From NCBI RefSeq assembly GCF_026420845.1, contig NZ_JAOWCB010000005.1, forward strand, positions 214,103 to 278,102: a DNA stretch of 64,000 nt, in the 5' to 3' direction. The position numbers and the translations under genes were made by a program. The DNA comes from Streptomyces sp. PR69 (GTDB taxonomy: Bacteria > Actinomycetota > Actinomycetes > Streptomycetales > Streptomycetaceae). The notes below the pieces were generated by a model. The model was not told the DNA's origin. It did not search any database and saw only the letters and a program-made list of their open reading frames with translations. Position 1 is the first letter of the stretch, and every line of letters starts with the position of its first letter. Shown piece after piece: positions 37,431 to 45,783 of this stretch.

Positions 37431-37558
37431 AGAACGGCATCTTCATCCCCGCATCAGTCGTCCGCCTCGCCGTCGGCGTCCTGGCCGTCGCGGTGACCGC
37501 CGTCGTCCTCGCGGAACTGCCCGAGGCATGGCGCTACTACAAGATGGAGACGATGTGA
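37427..37558 (+). CDS. 43-residue single-pass membrane protein ending the hydrogenase operon
   Basis: Encodes MKNGIFIPASVVRLAVG followed by a hydrophobic helix (LAVAVTAVVLAE) and a basic/aromatic tail ending WRYYKMETM. The ATG overlaps the protease stop (ATGA), as for every gene boundary in this operon, and a hairpin follows. It resembles the very small proteins labelled DUF6893 in Streptomyces (tentative). It could anchor the soluble hydrogenase to the membrane. Confidence 0.6.
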   Translation: MKNGIFIPASVVRLAVGVLAVAVTAVVLAELPEAWRYYKMETM

Positions 37559-37566
37559 CGCAGCAG

Positions 37567-37599
37567 GGGCCCGGACGCCCGCAGGGGACGCCCGGGCCC
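37567..37599. terminator. Hairpin at the right end of the hydrogenase island
   Basis: Arms GGGCCCGG (37567-37574) and CCGGGCCC (37592-37599) in the 63-bp gap between the convergent small membrane protein and the FAD monooxygenase gene. Confidence 0.65.
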
Positions 37600-37621
37600 A
37601 CGCCCGTACCATGACGCGCTG

Positions 37622-39214
37622 TCAGCCCGTACGGGACAGCAGGGTTTTCACCGCCGCCGTGAGGTCCGCCTTCGGGTCGGCGGACGCGCCCGTGGAACGC
37701 CAGGCGACGAAGCCGTCCGGGCGGACGAGCGCCGCGCCGTCGGACTCAAGGCCGTACGCCTTGGCGAAGGCGTCGCCCGTGTACTCGGCGTCCGCGCCGC
37801 CGATGCGGCAGGCGCGCAGCGTGACCCCCAGGTCCTTGGCGACGGCCGCCGCCGCCTCCGCCCACGCCCGGCCCCCCTCGGGGGTGACCACGACGGGGGC
37901 GCGCCCGTACAGGTCGAGCGTGGAGACCGTCCTGCCGGAGTGCTCCAGCTCCACATGCGGGGCGCGGGTGCCCGGCTCGCCGCTCAGGTGCTGCGGGGCG
38001 ACCGGCGGGCCCTCGCTGTAGCGGTAGCCGAAGACCGTCGTCCCGTACGCCTCCGCCGCGTCCTGGCCGTCCGCGTCGTCGCCGGTGCGCTCCTGCATCA
38101 TGCCCAGCGCCTGCTGCAGCGTCATCCAGGCGACCGGGTGCCGCTCGGCCTGGTAGGTGTCGAGCAGCTCCTCGCCGGCCTCGCCGTCCAGGACCGCGGC
38201 CAGCTTCCACGCCAGGTTCGAGGCGTCCTGGATGCCCAGGCTTGCGCCGAACCCGCCGGTCGGCGGCACCAGATGGGCCGCGTCGCCGACCAGGAACACC
38301 CGTCCCCTGCGGTACTCGCGGGCCACCTGCGCGCCGATGACGAAGCTCAGCCACTGCGCACCGCCGGCCGGCAGCTGCGGAATGATCCCGACCTCCAGCT
38401 CGGGGTCGCCGATCGCGGCCCGCACCAGAGCGACCGCCTTCTCCTCGGTCATGTCGTCGAGCGACTCGCCCGGCGGCATGCCCGTGGCGAAGATCCACCG
38501 CCGCTGTCCGTCGTGCGCGAACAGGATCGTGGACGGGGCGGGCTTGTCGAGATAGCAGACCCCGACCGGCCGGCCCCTGGCCGCCTTCGACAGATCGGCC
38601 TCGAACAGCACGGACACGGTCGTCGCGAACTCGCCGGGACCGTCCGCCTCGATGCCCAGCGTGGAGCGGATCGGGCTGCGGCTGCCGTCCGCCGCCACCA
38701 GGTACTTGGCGCGCACGGTGCGCTCCGCGCCGGTGACGGTGTCCCTGAGCACCGCGACGACCCCGCGGTCGTCCTGCTCGAACGAGACCAGCTCGGTGGA
38801 GAACGCCAGCTCGGCGCCCAGCTCCCCGGCCCGCTCGCGCAGCAGATGCTCCAGCCGGTCCTGGTCGATCGGGGCCCACTCACACGGGCTCACCGACCCG
38901 CTGGGGTCGGGCTGGTCGGTCGGACCGCTGAAGATCTCCGGACCCGCCAGGGTCTCGGCGCGGATCATCAGCAGTTTGCTGAAGTCCGTGGCGAGCGACG
39001 CCTCGGACCACACCCGGTCCTCCAGGCCCACCTGGCGGTACAGCTCGACCGTACGCGGGTTGACGCCGCGCGAACGGGGATGGCTCAGGGTGTCCGGATG
39101 GCGCTCCACCACCAGTGAGCGCACCCCGTGCCAGCCGAGGAACACCGCCGTCGACAGCCCGGTCACCGCCCCTCCGACGACGAGGACCGGAACCTCCTGA
39201 TCGGTCGTGCCCAT
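37622..39214 (-). CDS. FAD-dependent aromatic polyketide hydroxylase (PgaE/RdmE type), copy 1
   Basis: A 530-residue class A monooxygenase: VLVVGGAVTGLSTAVFL FAD motif (third Gly of GxGxxG is Ala-like: GGAVTG), DGSRSPIR, VFLVGDAAHLVPPTGGFG, and a C-terminal thioredoxin-like domain (about 400-530). These NADPH-dependent enzymes hydroxylate or cleave angucycline and pentangular intermediates. First gene right of the hydrogenase island, followed (downstream of its own promoter side) by the O-methyltransferase gene at higher coordinates in the same direction, so it is downstream of that gene in one operon. Confidence 0.9.
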   Translation of the reverse strand: MGTTDQEVPVLVVGGAVTGLSTAVFLGWHGVRSLVVERHPDTLSHPRSRGVNPRTVELYRQVGLEDRVWSEASLATDFSKLLMIRAETLAGPEIFSGPTDQPDPSGSVSPCEWAPIDQDRLEHLLRERAGELGAELAFSTELVSFEQDDRGVVAVLRDTVTGAERTVRAKYLVAADGSRSPIRSTLGIEADGPGEFATTVSVLFEADLSKAARGRPVGVCYLDKPAPSTILFAHDGQRRWIFATGMPPGESLDDMTEEKAVALVRAAIGDPELEVGIIPQLPAGGAQWLSFVIGAQVAREYRRGRVFLVGDAAHLVPPTGGFGASLGIQDASNLAWKLAAVLDGEAGEELLDTYQAERHPVAWMTLQQALGMMQERTGDDADGQDAAEAYGTTVFGYRYSEGPPVAPQHLSGEPGTRAPHVELEHSGRTVSTLDLYGRAPVVVTPEGGRAWAEAAAAVAKDLGVTLRACRIGGADAEYTGDAFAKAYGLESDGAALVRPDGFVAWRSTGASADPKADLTAAVKTLLSRTG

Positions 39215-39255
39215 AAACGGAATCCTTTCCTCGATAATCGTCCGGGGAGGCGGGG

Positions 39256-40275
39256 TCAGGCGGCCTTGCGGCAGATGACGACCGTGTCGTAGTCGCTGAG
39301 CGGGGCGACCTCGGTGGAGGCGAAGCCGGCCTTCCTGGCGTGCTCCAGCAGTTCGGAGGTCGGGTACTCGGAGCCGCCGTCGGTGACCAGCAGCATGTCG
39401 AGACTGATGACCAGGTTCTCCACATGGTCCGGCTCGTCGTCCAGCATCCGGTCGTAGACGATCAGCGCGCCGCCGGGGTTGACCGCGTCAAACGCCTTGG
39501 CGACCAGCTCGCCGCGCTGCTCGCGGTCCCAGTCGTGCAGCACATGGCCCATCGTCACCACGTCCGCCTTCACCGGCAGCGGCTGGGTGAAGAAGCTGCC
39601 GCCGTGGAAGTGGACCTTTCCGGTCAGCCCGTAGCTCTCCACATGCTCGTCGAACAGCGGCTCCATGGGCGGCAGGTCGAAGACATGCCCCTCCAGATGC
39701 GGCTGGTTCTTGACGATGATCGAGCAGAGATTGCCGCGGGCGCCGCCGACGTCCAGCACGGACTTCGACTTCGACCAGTCGAACTTGCCGACGAGCTCCG
39801 GGCCGACGACATGCGTCAGCGCGTCCATCATATGGACGAACTGCTTCAGGATGTGCGGGTTCTTGACGACCTCGTCGAAGTGCGACCCCGACTGCTGCTC
39901 GCCGGTGCGCAGCGCCTCGCTGAGCCGCCCCCACGCCGGGTACAGATTGCGGTTGGAGCGCTCCAGGAACCCGCCGACCCAGGTGCGCTCGCCGCGCACC
40001 AGATAGGTGTCCGCGCCCGGGGCGTTGCGGAACCGCCCGCCGTCCGCGCGCTCCAGCAGACCGAGCGCCGCCAGCAGATTGAGCCAGTCGCTCAGGCCGC
40101 GCCCGTGCAGTTTCAGCTCGCTGCGGATCTCCTCCTGGGTGGCGGGGCCCGTCTTGTGCAGGGTGGTGAACAGATCCAGTTCCACTGCCGTGAGCAGCGC
40201 CTTGGCGTCGCAGAACGCGTTGCTCAGCCGGATGATTCCGGCCGGCGTGCTGACATCCGGGCTGGTGTGCGTCAT
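39256..40275 (-). CDS. SAM-dependent O-methyltransferase, copy 2
   Basis: A 339-residue enzyme of the dimerising class: N-terminal winged-helix domain (to about 100), VLDVGGARGNLCSII (SAM motif I), GHVLHDWDREQ (catalytic HD intact) and NPGGALIVYD. ATG at 40275 with AAGGAG 8 nt upstream; a longer frame to 40488 runs through repetitive DNA and is rejected. Starts a leftward operon with the FAD hydroxylase. Divergent from the second FAD hydroxylase. Confidence 0.9.
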   Translation of the reverse strand: MTHTSPDVSTPAGIIRLSNAFCDAKALLTAVELDLFTTLHKTGPATQEEIRSELKLHGRGLSDWLNLLAALGLLERADGGRFRNAPGADTYLVRGERTWVGGFLERSNRNLYPAWGRLSEALRTGEQQSGSHFDEVVKNPHILKQFVHMMDALTHVVGPELVGKFDWSKSKSVLDVGGARGNLCSIIVKNQPHLEGHVFDLPPMEPLFDEHVESYGLTGKVHFHGGSFFTQPLPVKADVVTMGHVLHDWDREQRGELVAKAFDAVNPGGALIVYDRMLDDEPDHVENLVISLDMLLVTDGGSEYPTSELLEHARKAGFASTEVAPLSDYDTVVICRKAA

Positions 40276-40580
40276 GCGCAGGACTCCTTCCGACACGGCG
40301 CATGGCCTGGTGCCAGGCCGCTGGCGGGAGAATCCACGGCGCGGGTTGAGGTCGCCTAGAGAGGCACTGGTGACTGCGCCTTCTGCTGTGTCCTCAAACT
40401 CCCCCGGACTTCTCCCCCAGCTACCTCCCCCAGACTCCGTCTGGAGGTGCCCCCAGGAGGCGCCCCCAACGGGCTGGGTTTTCCGCACCTGTAGCCGCTT
40501 TCAAGTCGCCGGGGCTACCCATCAGGGGTGCCGCGGACCGAGTTCCCGGCGGAAGCCCAGCTTGCCCAGAGGGGATATGC
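40276..40580. promoter_or_regulatory. Divergent intergenic region between O-methyltransferase and FAD hydroxylase genes
   Basis: About 305 bp without a gene. It holds a CTCCCCCAG-type interspersed repeat (about 40395-40465) whose segment 40419-40441 is identical, inverted, to 7551-7573, and an inverted repeat GTAGCC (40491-40496)/GGCTAC (40513-40518) about 65 bp before the rightward start. Promoters for both directions must lie here, but I see no clear -10/-35 pair. Confidence 0.5.
40419..40441. repeat. 23-bp copy of the interspersed repeat at 7551-7573, inverted
   Basis: Exact match of 23 bases to the reverse complement of 7551-7573, embedded in longer related C-rich sequence. It is one of the common intergenic repeats of this genus. 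Confidence 0.75.
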
Positions 40581-42203
40581 ATGTATGACGTGAAGATCCC
40601 GGTGCTGATCGTCGGTGGTGGTCCCGTCGGCCTGTCCACTGCGCTGTTCAGCGGCCGGCGAGGCGTGCGCACGATGCTCCTGGAGAAGAGGGACAGCACC
40701 TCCATGCTCCCCCGCGCCCCGGGCCTGCAGGCCCGCACGATGGAGCTGTTCCGGGCGGCGGGGCTCGGCAAGGACATCCGCGCGCTTGAGATGGGCGACT
40801 CCCACGCCTACTTCGAGGGCGGCATCATCAAGGTCGAGACGTTCTCGGACATCGACAACGCCGAGCTGCTGGAGGCCCCGTCCCTGGACGGCGAGACCGT
40901 CAGCCCGGAGCGGGTGATGGGCTGCGGCCAGGACCGGTACGAGAAGGTGCTGGTCGCCAAGGCCAGGGAGTTCGGCGCCGACGTCCGCTTCAACACCAAG
41001 CTGATCTCGTTCGAGCAGGACGCGGACGGCGTCACGGCCGTCGCCGAGGACGGCAAGACCGGAAAGCGCCTGACCATCCGGGCCGACTACCTGGTGGGCG
41101 CGGACGGCGCGGGCAGCCGTATCCGCGAGGCGCTCGGCGTCCAGCGGGTCGGCCGCGGCACGGTGTTCAACGCGCTCTCGATCTACTTCCGCGCGCCGGA
41201 GCTTGAGACGCTCCTCAAGGACACCAAGTTCATCCTCTGCTACGCCTCCGCGGGCGGCACCCTGATGGGGCTGTCGCGGCTGCATGGCTGCGACCCGTGG
41301 CTTGCCGCGCCGATCTACTACCCGGAGAAGGGCGAGAAGCCCGAGGACTACACGGACGAGCGGTGCGTGGAGATCGTGCGCCGTGCGGCCGGCAAGGACA
41401 TCGACGTCGAGATCATGGCGAAGGTGCCGTGGCAGGGCGCCCAGCTGGTGTCCGAGACATTCCGCGCGGGCCGGGTGTTCCTGGCGGGCGACGCGGCGCA
41501 CGTCCACCCGCCGGCCGGCGGCTTCGGCGCGAACACCGGCATCCATGACGCGCACAACCTGTCCTGGAAGCTGGCCGCGGTGCAGCACGGCTGGGGCACG
41601 GACGTGCTGCTGGACACCTATGACGCGGAGCGGCGTCCGCTGGGCGCCGCCATGTCGGAGCAGGCGCTGGTGCGCAACCGCATCCGTCACGGCTACGCCA
41701 CCGAACAGGACCGCGCGGACTTCGTTGACGACGTCATCATCACACTCGGCTACCGCTACCGCTCGACGTCAATCATCGGCGCGGAGGGGGCGAAGGTGCT
41801 CACCCCGGACCTGGAGCTGACCGGCGAGCCCGGCACCCGCGCTCCGCACGTCTGGCTCAGGAGGGGCGACGAGACGATCTCTGCGATCGATCTGTTCTGG
41901 GACTCGTTCGTGCTGCTGACCGGCCCGGAGGGCGGGGAGTGGGCCAAGGCGGCCGTGCCGGTCGCGGAGAAGCTGGGCATCCCGCTGCGTACGCATGTCA
42001 TCGGGGCGGGGCAGGAGCTTCAGCCGGCCGACCGGGACTGGGCCGACGTGTACGGCGTCGGCAGCGGCGGTGCGGTGCTGGTGCGGCCCGACGCGTTTGT
42101 GTCCTGGCGGTCCGCGGAGGCGAGCGACGACCCGCACGGCGTGCTGGCGGATGTGATCGCCCGTGCGTCGGGGGCCGAGACCGCCGCCGTGCCGGCGCCG
42201 TGA
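40581..42203 (+). CDS. FAD-dependent aromatic polyketide hydroxylase, copy 2
   Basis: A 540-residue paralogue of the enzyme at 37.6 kb: VLIVGGGPVGLSTALF, GADGAGSRIREALG, VFLAGDAAHVHPPAGGFGANTGIHDAHNLSWK and the C-terminal thioredoxin-like domain ending RPDAFVSWRS. Complete canonical FAD motifs. One of these two large hydroxylases could carry out the xanthone-forming oxidation known for XanO4-type enzymes; which one cannot be told by eye. ATG with AGAGGGG 6 nt upstream; 13 bp before the next gene. Confidence 0.91.
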   Translation: MYDVKIPVLIVGGGPVGLSTALFSGRRGVRTMLLEKRDSTSMLPRAPGLQARTMELFRAAGLGKDIRALEMGDSHAYFEGGIIKVETFSDIDNAELLEAPSLDGETVSPERVMGCGQDRYEKVLVAKAREFGADVRFNTKLISFEQDADGVTAVAEDGKTGKRLTIRADYLVGADGAGSRIREALGVQRVGRGTVFNALSIYFRAPELETLLKDTKFILCYASAGGTLMGLSRLHGCDPWLAAPIYYPEKGEKPEDYTDERCVEIVRRAAGKDIDVEIMAKVPWQGAQLVSETFRAGRVFLAGDAAHVHPPAGGFGANTGIHDAHNLSWKLAAVQHGWGTDVLLDTYDAERRPLGAAMSEQALVRNRIRHGYATEQDRADFVDDVIITLGYRYRSTSIIGAEGAKVLTPDLELTGEPGTRAPHVWLRRGDETISAIDLFWDSFVLLTGPEGGEWAKAAVPVAEKLGIPLRTHVIGAGQELQPADRDWADVYGVGSGGAVLVRPDAFVSWRSAEASDDPHGVLADVIARASGAETAAVPAP

Positions 42204-42216
42204 GGGGGCGCGGACG

Positions 42217-43248
42217 ATGACGGCGCACGCATCCGAAGAGGCCGTCCACCCGGGCGCGGTGCTGGCCCAGGCGATGGCCTTCCAGCCGGCGCGGCTGGTC
42301 CTGACCGGCATCGAGATCGGGCTGTTCTCGGCGCTGGCCGAGCAGCCCGACACCGAGGCCGGGATCAGGCGGCGGCTCGGTCTGCACACCCGCGGCACGG
42401 ACCACTTCCTGGCCGCGCTCGCCGAACTCGGGTTCCTGGAGTGCTCGGCGAGCGGCGTCTACGCCAACTCGCGGGTGGCGCAGCGGTTCCTGACGCCCGG
42501 TGACGACGCCTATCTGGGCGGCTTTCTCAAGGTCGCCGGCCAGGTGATGTACCCGGCGTGGGACAGGCTCGGCGAGGCGCTGCGCACCGGCGCCCCGCAG
42601 GCGGCCACGTACACCGGCGAGGACATGTTCGGCGAGCTGTATGAGAGCGACGAGAAGAAGGACGGGCTGGTCGGCATGGCGGAGGACGCCAGCCGGCCGC
42701 TCATCCCGGCGCTCACGGAGTCGTTCGACTGGGCGAAGCGCAGCTCGGTGCTGGAGCTCGGCGGCTGCCGGGGCAATGTGCTCGCGGGCCTGGTGAAGGC
42801 GCATCCGCATCTCGACGCGCGCGTCTTTGACCTGCCACAGCTGGAAGGGGACTTCACCGCCCATATGGCCTCGATCGGCATGACGGGCCGGGTCCGCTAC
42901 CACGGCGGTGACTTCTTCGCCGATCCGCTGCCGCAGGCCGATGTGCTGATGATCGGTCATGCGCTGGTGGACTGGAACGACGAGCAGCGCCTGCAGCTGG
43001 TGAAGAACACATTCGCGGCGGTGCGTCCCGGCGGGGCGTTCCTGGTCTGGGACCCGGTGATCGTCGAGGACGACGAGAGCTATCTGCGCAACCTGATCCG
43101 CAGCCTGAATCTGCAGCTGATGACGCCGCACGGCAAGGGTTACCGCTTCGAGCAGTGCGCGGAGTGGATGCGGGAGGCCGGCTATGCCGATGTCACCCGC
43201 ACCTCGCTCGGCCATGACGTCACTCTGGTGATCGCCCGCAAGGAGTAG
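42217..43248 (+). CDS. SAM-dependent O-methyltransferase, copy 3
   Basis: A 343-residue enzyme: N-terminal dimerisation domain, VLELGGCRGNVLAGL (motif I; GGC in place of GGA/GGG), GHALVDWNDEQRLQL where the usual HD of the base is VD, and RPGGAFLVWDP. The catalytic His substitution resembles that in copy 1, so these two may methylate differently or serve another role; copy 2 has the intact HD. Co-transcribed with the FAD hydroxylase. Confidence 0.88.
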   Translation: MTAHASEEAVHPGAVLAQAMAFQPARLVLTGIEIGLFSALAEQPDTEAGIRRRLGLHTRGTDHFLAALAELGFLECSASGVYANSRVAQRFLTPGDDAYLGGFLKVAGQVMYPAWDRLGEALRTGAPQAATYTGEDMFGELYESDEKKDGLVGMAEDASRPLIPALTESFDWAKRSSVLELGGCRGNVLAGLVKAHPHLDARVFDLPQLEGDFTAHMASIGMTGRVRYHGGDFFADPLPQADVLMIGHALVDWNDEQRLQLVKNTFAAVRPGGAFLVWDPVIVEDDESYLRNLIRSLNLQLMTPHGKGYRFEQCAEWMREAGYADVTRTSLGHDVTLVIARKE

Positions 43249-43258
43249 GCCCGGTCGC

Positions 43259-43720
43259 TCACCGCCGGATGCGTTCGGTGTGCTGCTCCTGGAGTTCTCT
43301 GCTGGCGCGGAAGAAGTCCAGGAGCAGGGTGAGCTCCTCGACGCTGTAGCGGGCGACCTGCCGGAAGCCGTCCTGCGCGAGCGGCCCGAAGATCTCCTCG
43401 GCGGCCTTGAGCGCCTTGTCGGTGGGCCGTACGACCGACCGGCGGCGGTCGGCGGGGTCGGGGGAGCGGGTGATGTACCCCAGCCGGTCCAGCCGGTCGA
43501 GCAGGGCCGTGACACTGCCCGTGGTGAGATTCAGCGCCGCACCCAGTTCGCTGGGTGCGGCGCTTTCGCGCTGCATGAGGACGTCCAGACAGTGCAGGTC
43601 GGTGCGGTTGACGCCGAGGCGCTGCGCGGCCGCGTAGTCGAAGGAGTCGACGGCGGTCTGGAGCGCGCGGATCTCGGCGGCGAGCTCCCGCTGAAGATTC
43701 TTCCGGTTATCGCTTGACAT
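43259..43720 (-). CDS. MarR-family transcriptional regulator
   Basis: A 153-residue winged-helix regulator: LHCLDVLMQRESAAPSELGAALNLTTGSVTALLDRLDRLGYITR is the DNA-binding region with the wing at DPADRRRSVV. Converges on the O-methyltransferase operon and diverges from the gene at 43836, with a palindromic operator between. It probably senses a phenolic ligand and represses itself and the divergent gene. The only intact regulator within the polyketide arms. Confidence 0.88.
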   Translation of the reverse strand: MSSDNRKNLQRELAAEIRALQTAVDSFDYAAAQRLGVNRTDLHCLDVLMQRESAAPSELGAALNLTTGSVTALLDRLDRLGYITRSPDPADRRRSVVRPTDKALKAAEEIFGPLAQDGFRQVARYSVEELTLLLDFFRASRELQEQHTERIRR

Positions 43721-43755
43721 CCAAGTAACTCGACCTTCAAGATAAATGTATCGGA

Positions 43756-43774
43756 TAGCTTGATGCTCAAGCTA
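43756..43774. promoter_or_regulatory. Palindromic operator, likely for the MarR regulator
   Basis: TAGCTTGA-TGC-TCAAGCTA: perfect 8-bp arms, in an unusually AT-rich 115-bp divergent spacer (43721-43835). Related TCAAG/CTTGA half-sites occur at 43737-43742. Confidence 0.72.
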
Positions 43775-43835
43775 GTCGAATCCCAAGAGAAGTCAAGATC
43801 GGGTCGTTGCCCGGGTTCCCGGAAGGAACACTGCG

Positions 43836-44360
43836 ATGAACACCCAGACATTCACCAAGGCCGCGCAGGAGACTGCCGAGAAGGCCGCGGAGCAGACCGA
43901 GCGGGTCGAGGCGTACTACACCAGCGTCAAGCGGCTGGGCCACTGGACCGGCGCCCGCACGATCGACGTGACCGCGCGCCGCGGCTCCGTCCAGCTGGAC
44001 CTGAGGTCCGCGCAGATCCCCGAGGGCGATCTTGAGGTGCGGATCACAGGCGAGCGCTCCCTCCTCAAGCTCCTCGTCCCCGACGGCACGGTGGTCGACG
44101 AGCGGGAGCTGGCGTACGAGGGCCGCAGCGAGGTCAAGGACGCCCAGCGGCACTCCGCCTCAGGCGGCCGGCGGCTGAAGCTGACCGGGGTTCTCAAGCG
44201 GAGCGAGGTCCGCATCGTGCGCGGCGGCATGGCGACGCTGACGGCCATGTTCTCCCGCGAGTTCGTCGAGGACTGCCGCACCGCGCACCGAGGCGGCACC
44301 CTGCCGACCGTGCACGCTCCCGAGAGCGTCCGCGAGGGAACCCCGAGGGATGCCGACTGA
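43836..44360 (+). CDS. Hypothetical protein controlled by the MarR promoter
   Basis: A 174-residue soluble protein. An N-terminal amphipathic helix rich in Ala, Glu and Thr is followed by a beta-helix-like region (TIDVTARRGSVQLDL, DLEVRITGERSLLKLLVPDGTVV, RRLKLTGVLKRSEVRIVRGG) that resembles the C-terminal beta domain of LiaF/DUF2154-type proteins. ATG with AAGGAA upstream. Function unknown; divergence from marR suggests a stress or resistance role. Confidence 0.6.
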   Translation: MNTQTFTKAAQETAEKAAEQTERVEAYYTSVKRLGHWTGARTIDVTARRGSVQLDLRSAQIPEGDLEVRITGERSLLKLLVPDGTVVDERELAYEGRSEVKDAQRHSASGGRRLKLTGVLKRSEVRIVRGGMATLTAMFSREFVEDCRTAHRGGTLPTVHAPESVREGTPRDAD

Positions 44361-44406
44361 AGCCCTCAACACGTCTTTGAGCAGGCCCCCTTAGCTTCGT
44401 GCCAGC

Positions 44407-44429
44407 GGCCGCCGGGTCCTCCGGCGGCC
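44407..44429 (+). terminator. Hairpin between the hypothetical gene and the antiporter gene
   Basis: Arms GGCCGCCGG (44407-44415) and CCGGCGGCC (44421-44429), GTCCT loop. Confidence 0.7.
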
Positions 44430-44454
44430 TGCGCGGGCTGAAGGGGGCAGGCGT

Positions 44455-45783
44455 ATGACGGCACATCAGATCGAGTCGCTGTTCATCGGACTCGCCGCCA
44501 TTCTGGTCCTCAGCCGCGTCCTCGGCGCGGGCGCGCGCCGGATCGGCCAGCCTCCCGTGGTGGGGGAGATCCTCGCCGGCCTGCTGGTGGGCCCCACCCT
44601 CTTCGGCGGGGCCGTCGCCGACTTCCTCTTCCCCGCCGACATCCGCCCGCTGCTGACCGCGCTGGCCCATCTGGGTCTCGCGCTGTTCATGTTCGTCATC
44701 GGCTACGAACTCGACCTCGCCCTGCTGCGCGGCAAGGAGCGCATCGCGGCGAGCGTCTCGCTCTGCTCGGTGCTGCTGCCGTTCGGCCTCGGCGTCCTGC
44801 TGGCCCTCTATCTGAGCCGCTCCCACCCGACCGACAACCGCACCGGCTTCCTTCTCTTCCTCGGCGCGGCCATGTCCGTGACGGCGTTCCCCGTGCTCGC
44901 CCGCATCCTGGCGGACAGCGGCCTGGGCAGAACCCGCGTCGGAGGCATCGCGCTGGCCAGCGCGGCCATCGACGACATTGTGGCCTGGTCGCTGCTCGCG
45001 GCCGTCATCACCGTATCGGGCGGCGGCGCCCAGTGGACCACGCTCCTCGCCCCCGTCTATCTCGCGGTGATGTTCCTGCTGGTACGGCCGGGTCTGCGCC
45101 GCCTCTTCGACGAGCGCCGCGGCCGCGGCCAGATCACCGCGGACCAGCTGATCGTCGTCCTCGGCGGGCTGATGCTGTCGTGCTGGGCCACCGAATGGCT
45201 CGGCGTCCACTTCGTCTTCGGCGCGTTCCTCTTCGGCGTGGTGATGCCCCGCACCACCTCCGAGCGCCTCCGGGCCCAGGTCGTCGACCGCTTCGAGTAC
45301 CTCAGCCGGCTGCTCCTGCTGCCGGCCTTCTTCGTGGTCGCGGGCCTTCAGGTCGACCTCTCCCGCACCGGCCTCCGCTCGCTCGGCGAACTGGCCCTCA
45401 TCCTGCTGGCCGCCATCTCCGGCAAGTTCCTCGGCGCCTATGCCGCATCCCGCCTCAACGGCGTCCCGCCCCTGCAGAGCACGGTCCTCGCCACCCTGAT
45501 GAACACCCGCGGCCTGACCGAGATCGTGATCCTTGCCATCGGCCTCCAACTCGGCGTCCTCACCCCCGATCTGTACGCCCTGATGGTCGTCATGGCCCTG
45601 ATCACCACAGCGATGACAGGCCCCCTCCTCCACCTCCTCCGCCGTCGCGCGGGCGGCTCCCAGGCCCTGGGCGCCTATGCGGACCGGACGCCGGACGCGC
45701 CGATCGACGCGGCGGCGGGCGCACTCGGGACGGCGGTCCCTCCGCGCGGCGACGCGGACGTTCTCCAGCCGGGAGTCAAGTAG
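44455..45783 (+). CDS. CPA2-family cation/proton antiporter
   Basis: A 442-residue, 12-13-helix antiporter of the Na+/H+ exchanger type: GQPPVVGEILAGLLVGPTLFG early, ASAAIDDIVAWSLLA (conserved Asp-Asp in the ion pathway) and MNTRGLTEIVIL. Homologues occur in several aromatic polyketide clusters, where they are thought to export acidic polyketides or balance protons. ATG with AGGGGGCAGG upstream. A truncated TetR remnant follows directly in frame after the stop. Confidence 0.9.
   Translation: MTAHQIESLFIGLAAILVLSRVLGAGARRIGQPPVVGEILAGLLVGPTLFGGAVADFLFPADIRPLLTALAHLGLALFMFVIGYELDLALLRGKERIAASVSLCSVLLPFGLGVLLALYLSRSHPTDNRTGFLLFLGAAMSVTAFPVLARILADSGLGRTRVGGIALASAAIDDIVAWSLLAAVITVSGGGAQWTTLLAPVYLAVMFLLVRPGLRRLFDERRGRGQITADQLIVVLGGLMLSCWATEWLGVHFVFGAFLFGVVMPRTTSERLRAQVVDRFEYLSRLLLLPAFFVVAGLQVDLSRTGLRSLGELALILLAAISGKFLGAYAASRLNGVPPLQSTVLATLMNTRGLTEIVILAIGLQLGVLTPDLYALMVVMALITTAMTGPLLHLLRRRAGGSQALGAYADRTPDAPIDAAAGALGTAVPPRGDADVLQPGVK

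Noticed and set aside
22280..37558. Hydrogenase region as a mobile element
   Set aside because: No integrase, transposase, tRNA gene or terminal inverted repeats are visible at the edges.
40276..40488. Extended N-terminus of O-methyltransferase copy 2
   Set aside because: The extra frame runs through interspersed-repeat DNA; ATG 40275 has AAGGAG.
43714..43744. TTGACA...TAAAT promoter reading rightward
   Set aside because: TTGACA includes the marR start codon and the spacing to a -10 is poor.
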